A stretch of 64,000 bases of DNA from Actinomycetospora lemnae (GTDB taxonomy: Bacteria > Actinomycetota > Actinomycetes > Mycobacteriales > Pseudonocardiaceae). Positions 57,729 to 64,000 of the stretch are shown one piece after another. The position numbers and the translations under genes are program-made. The notes under the pieces were generated by a model. That model was not told the DNA's origin, did not search any database, and saw only the letters and a list, made by a program, of their open reading frames with translations. Positions within the stretch are counted from its first letter, which is position 1. Each line of letters starts with the position of its first letter. The stretch lies in assembly GCF_028737315.1 (NCBI RefSeq), contig NZ_JAQZAO010000006.1, forward strand, positions 248,001 to 312,000. Direction: 5' to 3'.

Positions 57729-58738
57729 CCCTCGCCGTGGCCGACGGCCTGCAGACCTGGCTCGACGACCACCTCGACGGCACCGGGCCCTGGCGCCTCG
57801 AGCGCCTGACCGGCGGGAACTCCAACGAGACCTGCCTGCTCACCGACGCCGCCGGCGCCTCCTGGGTGCTGCGGCGCCCGCCGCGGCACGCGCTCTCGGC
57901 GTCGGCGCACGACGTCGGGCGCGAGTACCGCGTGCTCAGCGCGCTCGCGGCCGCCGGCGCCCCGGCCCCGCGCCCGGCCGCCTGCTGCGAGGACGCCGAC
58001 GTCCCCGGCGGCCCGTTCCTGGTCATGGAGCACCTGCCCGACGCCGTCTCGATCACCGACACGCTGCCGGCGCCGTGGCCCGACGACGCCGTGGCGACCC
58101 TCGCCGACGAGGTGGTCGACGCGCTCGCGGCCGTGCACCGGGTGGCGTGGCAGGAGGTCGGCCTCGACGGCTTCGGGCGTCCCGACGGGTTCCTCGATCG
58201 CCAGGTCCGCCGCTGGTACGGGCAGTGGGAGAAGATCGCGTGCCGCCCGCTGCCGCACATGGACGAGGTCGCGGCGTGGCTCGAGGACCGGCGCCCCGCC
58301 ACCTTCCGCCCGGGCCTCGTGCACGGCGACTTCCACGTCGACAACTGCCTGTTCGCCCGCGCCGAGCCCCGCCTGCTCGCGGTGATCGACTGGGAGATGG
58401 CGACGATCGGCGACCCGCTGCTCGACCTCGGCCTGCTGCTGGGTTTCTGGGGCGCGCGCGCGGTGGACAAGCCGGCGATGCCCGCCCTCCAGGCCGTGTC
58501 CCGACGACCCGGCGCGCCGCCCGTCGAGCACCTCGTGGCGCGGTACGAGCAGCAGGTCGGGCACCCGGTCGGCGACGTCGCCTACTACCGCGTGCTGGCG
58601 CTGTTCAAGCTCGCCGCGATCGTCGAGGCGGCCTACGCCCAGTACCGCCGCGGCGAGCTCGACACCCCGTACGCCGCGGCGCTCGAGCACGACGTGCCCG
58701 CGCTGCTCGAGGAGGCGTGGTGCGCTACGCGCACGTGA
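57725..58738 (+). CDS. APH-family phosphotransferase (ACAD11 kinase-like)
   Basis: GTG 57725 overlaps the dehydrogenase stop; 337 residues. LTGGNSNETCLL is the nucleotide loop, LVHGDFHVDNCLF holds the catalytic Asp (Brenner motif), and VIDWEMATIGDPLLDLG the metal-binding Asp. Aminoglycoside resistance is unlikely: this subfamily pairs with acyl-CoA dehydrogenases. Proposed role is phosphorylation of a hydroxyacyl-CoA, followed by elimination by the partner. Confidence 0.88.
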   Translation: MTLAVADGLQTWLDDHLDGTGPWRLERLTGGNSNETCLLTDAAGASWVLRRPPRHALSASAHDVGREYRVLSALAAAGAPAPRPAACCEDADVPGGPFLVMEHLPDAVSITDTLPAPWPDDAVATLADEVVDALAAVHRVAWQEVGLDGFGRPDGFLDRQVRRWYGQWEKIACRPLPHMDEVAAWLEDRRPATFRPGLVHGDFHVDNCLFARAEPRLLAVIDWEMATIGDPLLDLGLLLGFWGARAVDKPAMPALQAVSRRPGAPPVEHLVARYEQQVGHPVGDVAYYRVLALFKLAAIVEAAYAQYRRGELDTPYAAALEHDVPALLEEAWCATRT

Positions 58739-58741
58739 GCA
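58728..58741 (+). repeat. 14-mer CGCGCACGTGAGCA, copy 1
   Basis: This 14-mer spans the stop region of the phosphotransferase gene and recurs exactly at 61407-61420, where it spans the end of the ligase gene. Its inverse is at 61447-61460. It contains the palindrome CACGTG. Confidence 0.4.
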
Positions 58742-58752
58742 CGCAGCGCACC

Positions 58753-58817
58753 TTGGGGAGGTCCACAACAGGCCGACAGCTCGGTGGTGCCGCGGGCGGG
58801 TCGGCGCTGGCCAGCAT
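58753..58817 (+). promoter_or_regulatory. Catabolic regulon promoter 2: dyad plus CAGCAT
   Basis: TTGGGGAGGTCCACAA (58753-58768) is the second site. A -10-like CAGCAT (58812-58817) is 44 bp downstream and 7 nt before ATG 58825, so the LLM oxidoreductase mRNA may be leaderless or nearly so. Confidence 0.55.
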
Positions 58818-58824
58818 CGGGAGC

Positions 58825-59856
58825 ATGGATCACGAGGTCGCGTTCGGGCTCTGGTACGACTTCCGCAACCCGGTGCCGGATCGGCCGTTCAGCACCTTCT
58901 ACCGGCAGGTCCTCGACCAGATCGCGTGGGCCGAGGAGCTGGGGCTGGACTCGGTGTGGCTCACCGAGCACCACTTCTGCGACGACGGCTACACGCCCTC
59001 GCCGTTCACGCTCGCGGCGGCGATCGGCGAGCGGACCCGGCGGATGCGGGTGGGCACGAACCTCATCGTCTCGCCCCTGCACGACCCGATCCGCCTCGCC
59101 GAGGACGCCGCGACCGTCTCGCTGCTGACCGGCGGGCGCTTCGACCTCGGCGTCGGCCAGGGCTACTGGGAGCGCGAGTTCGCGGCGTTCGGGAAGAACA
59201 TCAAGAACCGCCCGAGCCTGCTCACCGAGGGCGTCGAGATCATCCGCCGCGCCTGGTCCGGGTCGACCGAGCCGTACGAGGGCAAGCGTTACCGGTTCCC
59301 GGGCCTGCCCGTGACGCCGCAGCCCGAGCAGCCGCCGAAGCTGCTGGTCGGGGCCATGGCCGACCCGGCGATCGAGCGGGTCGCGCGGATCGGCGACGGC
59401 TTCCTGTCCACCCAGAACCACCACCACGCGGTCTACCTCGACGCGCTGGAGCGCCAGGGCACGCCGCGGGAGGAGGGCCGCATCTACGCGGGCCAGTGGG
59501 CGCTCATCGCCGAGGATCCCGAGCGGGAGTGGGCCGAGATCGGCCCGCTGGTGCTCGCCCAGCTCAACACCTACATCGCGTGGGGCGCATTCGGGCCGCC
59601 GGACGCCACGCCCCGCTTCGAGGACCCGGGCCAGATCGTGGCCGCCGGCGCGTTCACGCTCTGGGACCCGGCGACCGCGGTGGAGGAGCTCACCGCGATG
59701 CTCACCGAGCGCCCCCAGATCCGCGACGTGCACTTCTGGGCGCAGCTGCCGGGCGAGTCGGTCGACCACGGTTCGCGGCGCGTCGAGGTGCTGGCGACGC
59801 AGGTGGCGCCCCGGGTCCGCGAGCGGCTGGCGAGCCGGCCCGGAGCCATGGCGTGA
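58825..59856 (+). CDS. LLM-class flavin-dependent oxidoreductase
   Basis: ATG 58825; 343 residues. The luciferase-like TIM barrel shows LGLDSVWLTEHHFCDDGYTPSP, then VGTNLIVSPLHDPIRLAEDAATVSLLTGGRFDLGVGQGY split over strands 3-5, and IYAGQWALIAEDP. It uses FMNH2 or F420; the family includes monooxygenases of alkanes, sulfonates and cyclic terpenes. It lies in the regulon between the ACAD pair and the ligase, coupled by GTGA to the ligase. Confidence 0.9.
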   Translation: MDHEVAFGLWYDFRNPVPDRPFSTFYRQVLDQIAWAEELGLDSVWLTEHHFCDDGYTPSPFTLAAAIGERTRRMRVGTNLIVSPLHDPIRLAEDAATVSLLTGGRFDLGVGQGYWEREFAAFGKNIKNRPSLLTEGVEIIRRAWSGSTEPYEGKRYRFPGLPVTPQPEQPPKLLVGAMADPAIERVARIGDGFLSTQNHHHAVYLDALERQGTPREEGRIYAGQWALIAEDPEREWAEIGPLVLAQLNTYIAWGAFGPPDATPRFEDPGQIVAAGAFTLWDPATAVEELTAMLTERPQIRDVHFWAQLPGESVDHGSRRVEVLATQVAPRVRERLASRPGAMA

Positions 59857-61436
59857 GCGGTGAGCCGCTGCTCGTCACCGCCTTCCTCGACCACGCCCGC
59901 GAGCACGCCCCCGACCGCGCGATCGTCGACTACGTCGACGGCGTGTGCGTGCGCCGCAGCACCTACCGCGAGCAGGACGCGCGCATCCGCCGGGTCGCGG
60001 GCGCGCTCGTGGCGCTCGGCGTGCGGCCCGGCGACCGGGTGGCGACGCTCGCCGGCAACCACCACCGCCACCTCGAGCTCTACCTCGCCGTGCCGCTGGC
60101 CGGCGCCGTGCTGCACACCGTCAACCTGCGCCTCGACCCGGCGGAGATCGCCTATGTCGTCGAGCACGCCGAGGACACCGTGCTGCTCCTCGACGCGGCC
60201 CTGCGCCCCGCCGCGGCGCCCGCCCGGGCCGCGCGGCCGGGGATGCGCGTCGTCGTCCTCGACGGCGAGCCCGAGCCGGGGGAGCTGGCGTACGAGGACC
60301 TGGTCGCGTCCGGGGAACCGCTCGAGGGCCCACCTCCGCGCGACGAGGACGACCTCGCCGCCCTCTGCTACACGACCGGGACCACCGGGGCGCCCAAGGG
60401 CGTCGGCTACTCCCACAAGGCCCTGTCCCTGCACACCATGGCGGCGGGGCTCGCCGACGGGCACGCGCTGAGCCGCCGCGACCGCGTCGTGCACCTCGTC
60501 GCGATGTTCCACGCCAACGCCTGGGGCGTGCCGCTCGCGGCGTTCATGGTGGGCGCCGACCAGGTCCTGCCGGGCCCCCACCCCCGCATCGCCGACGTCG
60601 CGACCATCGTCGAGCGCGAGCGCGCGACCTACCTGGGCATGGTCCCGACGCTGGCGGTCGACCTCGTCGAGCACGTCCGACGCACCGGGACCGACCTGTC
60701 GAGCCTGCGCGCTCTCGTCCTCGGCGGCTCGACGCCGAGCCGGGAGCTGATCCGCGCGATCACCGAGGACCTCGGCGTGCCCGCGTTCCAGGGCTGGGGG
60801 ATGACCGAGACCTCGCCGATGGCGACGTTCTCCGCGCCCGAGCCCGACGCGACCCCGGAGGAGCGGATCGAGCAGGTCCGCACGCAGGGTCGCCTGCTGC
60901 CCGGGCTGCGCTGGCGGCTCGTCGACGAGGACGGGGCGGTCGTCCCGCACGACGGCGTGTCGCGCGGGGAGCTGTGGCTGCGCGGGCCGTGGGTCGCGAG
61001 CTCGTACTACCGGGGCGAGCGGCCGGAGGCGTTCACCGACGGCTGGCTGCGCACCGGGGACGTCGCGGCGATCGACCGCGACGGCCGGCTGCGGGTGGTC
61101 GACCGGGTCAAGGACCTCATCAAGAGCGGCGGCGAGTGGATCAGCTCGCTGGCCCTCGAGGCGGCGCTGCTGGAGGCGCCGGGCGTCGCGGACGTCGCCG
61201 TCGTCGCGGTGCCGCACGAGCGCTGGCAGGAGCGGCCGGTCGCGGTCGTGGTGCCGGCCGGCGACGCCCTCGACCCTGGCGCGGTGCTCGACGCGCTCGA
61301 GGGCCGGGTGCCGCGCTGGTGGCGCCCGGACCGCGTCGAGGTCGTCGACGCCCTGCCCCGCACCAGCGTCGGCAAGGTGGACAAGCGCGCGCTGCGGGGT
61401 GCGCTGCGCGCACGTGAGCAGAAAGAAGTGCTCTAG
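59853..61436 (+). CDS. Acyl-CoA synthetase (FadD-like, ANL superfamily)
   Basis: GTG 59853 overlaps the previous stop; 527 residues. Core motifs: YTTGTTGAPKGVGYSH (about 171-186, P-loop), FQGWGMTETSPM (A5), GWLRTGDVAAID (A7-A8 hinge), DLIKSGGEWIS and RTSVGKVDKRALR with the adenylation Lys. It activates a carboxylic acid to its CoA thioester. The product would feed the dehydrogenase/phosphotransferase pair. Confidence 0.93.
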   Translation: MSGEPLLVTAFLDHAREHAPDRAIVDYVDGVCVRRSTYREQDARIRRVAGALVALGVRPGDRVATLAGNHHRHLELYLAVPLAGAVLHTVNLRLDPAEIAYVVEHAEDTVLLLDAALRPAAAPARAARPGMRVVVLDGEPEPGELAYEDLVASGEPLEGPPPRDEDDLAALCYTTGTTGAPKGVGYSHKALSLHTMAAGLADGHALSRRDRVVHLVAMFHANAWGVPLAAFMVGADQVLPGPHPRIADVATIVERERATYLGMVPTLAVDLVEHVRRTGTDLSSLRALVLGGSTPSRELIRAITEDLGVPAFQGWGMTETSPMATFSAPEPDATPEERIEQVRTQGRLLPGLRWRLVDEDGAVVPHDGVSRGELWLRGPWVASSYYRGERPEAFTDGWLRTGDVAAIDRDGRLRVVDRVKDLIKSGGEWISSLALEAALLEAPGVADVAVVAVPHERWQERPVAVVVPAGDALDPGAVLDALEGRVPRWWRPDRVEVVDALPRTSVGKVDKRALRGALRAREQKEVL

Positions 61437-61460
61437 CACGCGAAAGTGCTCACGTGCGCG
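61407..61460. terminator. Long inverted repeat at the end of the ligase gene
   Basis: CGCGCACGTGAGCA (61407-61420) and its exact complement TGCTCACGTGCGCG (61447-61460) form a 14-bp stem; inside is a second small hairpin, GTGCT-CT-AGCAC (61428-61439). The ligase stop codon lies in the spacer. It can act as a terminator, or as paired CACGTG binding sites. Confidence 0.6.
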
Positions 61461-61469
61461 GAGCGCACC

Positions 61470-61534
61470 TTGGAGGAAGCCACAACGCCCCGGCCGGTGA
61501 CGGCTCCCGGGCGCGCGCCGGCCGCTCCTAGCGT
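61470..61534 (+). promoter_or_regulatory. Catabolic regulon promoter 3: dyad plus TAGCGT
   Basis: TTGGAGGAAGCCACAA (61470-61485) with TAGCGT (61529-61534) starting 44 bp beyond its end. The dyad centre lies about 63.5 bp before the inferred start; ATG/GTG of the hydrolase is at 61576. Confidence 0.65.
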
Positions 61535-61575
61535 CCGCCACGAGACCAGCGGCGGGCAGCGAGCAGGAGGACGAC

Positions 61576-62385
61576 GTGGGACACCTCGAGGTCGAGGACG
61601 GCCGGCAGATCTACTTCGAGCACCACGCGGGGGAGCGCCAGCCGGTGGTGCTCGTGCACGGCTGGGGTGTGACGGCGCGGTCGTGGGACACGGTCGCGCC
61701 GGCCCTGCGCGCGGACGGGCACGAGGTCGTGCTGCTCGACCAGCGCTGCTGCGGGCGCTCCGACAAGGACTTCGCCGACGTCTCGATCGGCGCGATCGGC
61801 GCGGACGTCGCCCGCCTGTGCGAGCACCTCGGGCTGCAGCGCCCGGTGATCAACGGGTGGTCGCTGGGCGGCGCGGTGGCCGTCGACGCCGCCGCCCGGC
61901 TCGGGTCGTCGGCGGGCGGGCTCGTCCTCACCGGCGGCGCCACCCCGCGCTACACGTCGGCGTCCGACTGGCCGCACGGCGGCACCGTCGACGACGTCGA
62001 GGCGGTGCTCGCCGGCGCCGCCGCCGACCGCGCCACCACGTTCAAGGGCGTCGCGCAGGCGGTGTGCGCGGTGCCGGTGAGCAGCGACGTCGTCGACTGG
62101 ATGTGGGGCATGTTCCTCGAGATGGGTCCGCGCGGCGACGACTCGCTGCGCGACCTGGCCGCCCTCGACCAGCGCAAGACGATCGGCACGCTCGAGGTGC
62201 CGGTGCTGCTCCTGCACGGCCGCAGCGACGGGTTCGTGCCGTTCTCCGGGGCCGAGGCGGCGGTGGATCTCTACCAGGACGCCCGGCTCGTCCCCTTCGA
62301 CGGCGTCGGCCACGCCCCGCACATCGAGCAGCGCGACGCCTATCTCTCCGAGCTCCGGGCGTTCCTGGAGCAGACGGGCCGGTGA
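61576..62385 (+). CDS. Alpha/beta hydrolase (chloroperoxidase/esterase-like)
   Basis: GTG 61576 after GCAGGAGG; 269 residues. Catalytic triad: S96 in GWSLGGA, Asp in LLHGRSDGFVPF and His in GVGHAPHIEQ. The VHGWGVTARSWD oxyanion loop fits cofactor-free haloperoxidase-like esterases. Probably hydrolyses an ester or lactone in the pathway. Its stop overlaps the SDR start. Confidence 0.88.
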   Translation: MGHLEVEDGRQIYFEHHAGERQPVVLVHGWGVTARSWDTVAPALRADGHEVVLLDQRCCGRSDKDFADVSIGAIGADVARLCEHLGLQRPVINGWSLGGAVAVDAAARLGSSAGGLVLTGGATPRYTSASDWPHGGTVDDVEAVLAGAAADRATTFKGVAQAVCAVPVSSDVVDWMWGMFLEMGPRGDDSLRDLAALDQRKTIGTLEVPVLLLHGRSDGFVPFSGAEAAVDLYQDARLVPFDGVGHAPHIEQRDAYLSELRAFLEQTGR

Positions 62386-63104
62386 CGATGCGCCGAGGCT
62401 GGCTGGTCACCGGGGGGACCCGCGGCATCGGGCGGGCGGTGGTCGACCACGTCGCGAAGGCCGGCGGCGCCGTCGCGGTCCTCGCGCGCACGCCCGCCAC
62501 CGAGCAGTACACCTCCGACGACGTCCTGGAGATCCCCACCGACGTCACCGAGGGCGCGAGCGTGGCCGCCGCGCTCGCCCGGGCGCGCGAGCACCTCGGC
62601 GACATCGACGTCGTCGTCAACTGCGCCGGCGTGCACCGCGGCGGGCGCATCGCCGACCTCGACCGCGCCCGCTGGGACGAGGTGGTGGCCACCAACCTCA
62701 CCGGCGCCTACGAGGTCTGCCACGCCGCGGTCCCGCACCTCGGCGACGGCGCCGCCGTGGTCAACGTCGGCGCGGTCGTCGGCTTCCGGGGCTTCCCGGG
62801 CGACAGCGCCTACGCGGCGGCGAAGGCGGGGCTGGCGGGCCTCACCCGCTCGCTGGCGGTCGAGCTCGCGCCGGCGGGGGTGCGGGTGAACCTCGTCGTG
62901 CCGGGGTTCGTCGACACCGCCATGACCGCCGGCGTCTCGGCCGCCGCCCGCCGCCGGATCGTCGCCGCGATCCCGGCGGGGCGGACCGGCACCGCCGAGG
63001 AGATCGCCGACGTCGTCGTCGCCGTGGCCGGCGCGAGCTACATGACCGGTGCCGTCGTCCCCGTCGACGGCGGTCTCATGGCGACCTTCGGGGGCACCGG
63101 ATGA
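62382..63104 (+). CDS. Short-chain dehydrogenase/reductase (FabG-like)
   Basis: GTG 62382, overlapping the hydrolase stop (ATG 62388 is possible); 240 residues. TGGTRGIG at 11-18, NCAGVHRGG, catalytic YAAAK (about 145-149) and GRTGTAEEIADVV, TGAVVPVDGG, typical of FabG-type reductases. Likely oxidises a hydroxyl of a ring or acyl intermediate of the pathway. Confidence 0.9.
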   Translation: MTMRRGWLVTGGTRGIGRAVVDHVAKAGGAVAVLARTPATEQYTSDDVLEIPTDVTEGASVAAALARAREHLGDIDVVVNCAGVHRGGRIADLDRARWDEVVATNLTGAYEVCHAAVPHLGDGAAVVNVGAVVGFRGFPGDSAYAAAKAGLAGLTRSLAVELAPAGVRVNLVVPGFVDTAMTAGVSAAARRRIVAAIPAGRTGTAEEIADVVVAVAGASYMTGAVVPVDGGLMATFGGTG

Positions 63105-63105
63105 G

Positions 63106-63170
63106 TTGTGCGGACCTCCAACGGTCACCGGGCAGCGACGTTCCGTCGCCGGCCTCCCCGTTCCTAGCGT
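63106..63170 (+). promoter_or_regulatory. Catabolic regulon promoter 4: dyad plus TAGCGT, leaderless
   Basis: TTGTGCGGACCTCCAA (63106-63121) with TAGCGT (63165-63170) starting 44 bp beyond its end. The hexamer ends 7 nt before ATG 63178, so +1 is at or beside the start codon and no ribosome site is present. Confidence 0.65.
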
Positions 63171-63177
63171 CGAGCCC

Positions 63178-63603
63178 ATGAGCACCGAGACCGCGACCGA
63201 GAGCAAGGAACAGGCCAACAAGGCCGTCGTCACGGAGTTCATGGAGGTGTTCTCCCGCGGCGACGTCGACGCGATCCTGTCGTTCCTCACCGACGACGCC
63301 ACGTGGTGGGTCGCGGGGACGATCGAGGGGATCTCGGGGGAGAAGGACAGGGCCGCGTTCGGCGAGATGCTCGCCGGGCTGTCCACGCTCTCCACGACCG
63401 GCGCGATCGCGCTGACGCCGAAGGCCCTGACCGCCGAGGGCGACCGGGTCGCGGCCGAGACGGAGTCGTACGCCGAGCTCACCAACGGCCGCGTCTACAA
63501 CAACCTCTACCACTTCGTCTTCGAGCTCTCCGACGGCCGCATCCGCCGCGTCAAGGAGTACCTCGACACCGAGCACACCCGCGCCGTCTTCCTCGGCGCC
63601 TGA
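63178..63603 (+). CDS. SnoaL/NTF2-like protein (limonene-epoxide-hydrolase fold)
   Basis: ATG 63178; 141 residues. An alpha+beta barrel of the NTF2-like class: ANKAVVTEFMEVFSRGDVDA, ILSFLTDDATWWVAG and VYNNLYHFVFELSDGRIRRV, then EYLDTEHTRAVF. Members are isomerases, cyclases or epoxide hydrolases. The acidic residues fit a hydrolase or isomerase site but do not decide. Transcript probably leaderless. Confidence 0.82.
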   Translation: MSTETATESKEQANKAVVTEFMEVFSRGDVDAILSFLTDDATWWVAGTIEGISGEKDRAAFGEMLAGLSTLSTTGAIALTPKALTAEGDRVAAETESYAELTNGRVYNNLYHFVFELSDGRIRRVKEYLDTEHTRAVFLGA

Positions 63604-63638
63604 TCCGCTCCTCATCGTCTCGACCGGGAGGTCACCCC

Positions 63639-64000
63639 ATGGACGTCGGCGTCCTGCTCGTCATCCAGAACTGGTTCTCCGACAAGACCGACGAGGAGGT
63701 GTTCCGCTCGGACGCCGAGCTCGGGGTCCTCGCCGAGCAGTACGGCTTCGACTCGGTGTGGGCGGCCGAGCACCACTTCGACGACTACTCGATGTGTCCC
63801 GACAACCTGCAGCTCATGAGCTACCTGGCCGGGCGCACCGAGCGGATCAAGCTCGGCACCGGCGCGGTGATCCTGCCGTGGAACGACCCGCTGCGCGTCG
63901 TCGAGAAGGTCATCATGCTCGACCACCTCTCGGGCGGGCGGACGCTGTTCGGCATGGGCCGCGGCCTGGCCAAGATGGAGTACGAGGCCTTCCGCACCGA
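63639..64000 (+). CDS. LLM-class flavin-dependent oxidoreductase, cut by right edge
   Basis: ATG 63639 has GGGAGGT upstream; 120 residues fit before the window ends. FGFDSVWAAEHH-like QYGFDSVWAAEHHFDDYSM, RIKLGTGAVILPWNDPLRVVEK and SGGRTLFGMGRGLAKMEYEAF are the luciferase-like N-terminal strands. It is the second such enzyme of the regulon and follows the SnoaL gene by 35 bp, probably in one operon. Confidence 0.88.
   Translation, partial: MDVGVLLVIQNWFSDKTDEEVFRSDAELGVLAEQYGFDSVWAAEHHFDDYSMCPDNLQLMSYLAGRTERIKLGTGAVILPWNDPLRVVEKVIMLDHLSGGRTLFGMGRGLAKMEYEAFRT

Noticed and set aside
57725-58738. Aminoglycoside resistance gene
   Set aside because: The APH fold is present, but the gene is coupled to an acyl-CoA dehydrogenase and matches the ACAD11 kinase type.

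Overview
The window is GC-rich (about 72% by eye) actinobacterial DNA: frequent GTG starts, many 4-bp ATGA/GTGA stop-start overlaps, SARP and LAL regulators, PASTA-less Ser/Thr kinase, FHA and WXG proteins, a DUF222-HNH nuclease and TAGCGT-type -10 boxes. A member of the Pseudonocardiales is my best guess; the genus is not readable from the sequence.

Region 1 (1-8480) is a surface-polysaccharide locus: a secreted PIG-L deacetylase (cut by the left edge), two membrane proteins, a GH16 glucanase, a hexapeptide acetyltransferase, a GT14 glycosyltransferase, a Wzx-type flippase and an SGNH lipoprotein. Region 2 (8633-10125) is an IS110-family element. Its bridge-RNA guides can be read directly against both element ends and the right target flank, which fixes the CT core and shows that the insertion replaced the C-terminus of a dehalogenase-like hydrolase. 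Region 3 (10107-18770) holds that hydrolase, a PrsW-like protease, two membrane-anchored extracytoplasmic proteins, a decayed MNT/HEPN pair, a permuted papain-like hydrolase and a SARP-type ATPase regulator.

Region 4 (19323-29077) is a second exopolysaccharide/capsule cluster: two tandem polyprenyl-phosphate sugar transferases (the second broken by two indels), a GT4, a Wzz-like protein with a kinase-like domain lacking a P-loop, a Wzy-like polymerase, a Wzx flippase and a GT2. GC content falls sharply from about 22.1 kb to 29.5 kb, so this cassette looks imported. A DUF222-HNH endonuclease lies beyond its right end.

Region 5 (31805-44292) carries a peptidoglycan-binding secreted protein, a kinase/FHA/YbaB-like/WXG-like signalling and type-VII-associated group, an SGNH hydrolase, a fused NodB deacetylase-GT2 polysaccharide synthase and, facing it, a GH46 chitosanase; together these suggest synthesis and trimming of a deacetylated amino-sugar polymer. 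Region 6 (44446-56276) is mixed housekeeping: VOC protein, LAL regulator, AlkB-like dioxygenase, TauE/SafE permease, MetX-like hydrolase, RsmJ-like methyltransferase, SDR, DUF151 bifunctional nuclease and a degenerate STAND-like protein.

Region 7 (56359-64000) is a catabolic regulon: acyl-CoA dehydrogenase plus phosphotransferase (a split ACAD10/11 arrangement), two LLM flavin oxidoreductases, an acyl-CoA ligase, an alpha/beta hydrolase, an SDR and a SnoaL-like protein. Four of its promoters share a 16-bp TTG-N10-CAA dyad at the same distance (42-44 bp) upstream of the -10 box, pointing to one activator encoded elsewhere. Several genes in the window are broken by single-base indels, which may be real decay or assembly error. 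No tRNA, rRNA, CRISPR array or prophage was seen.
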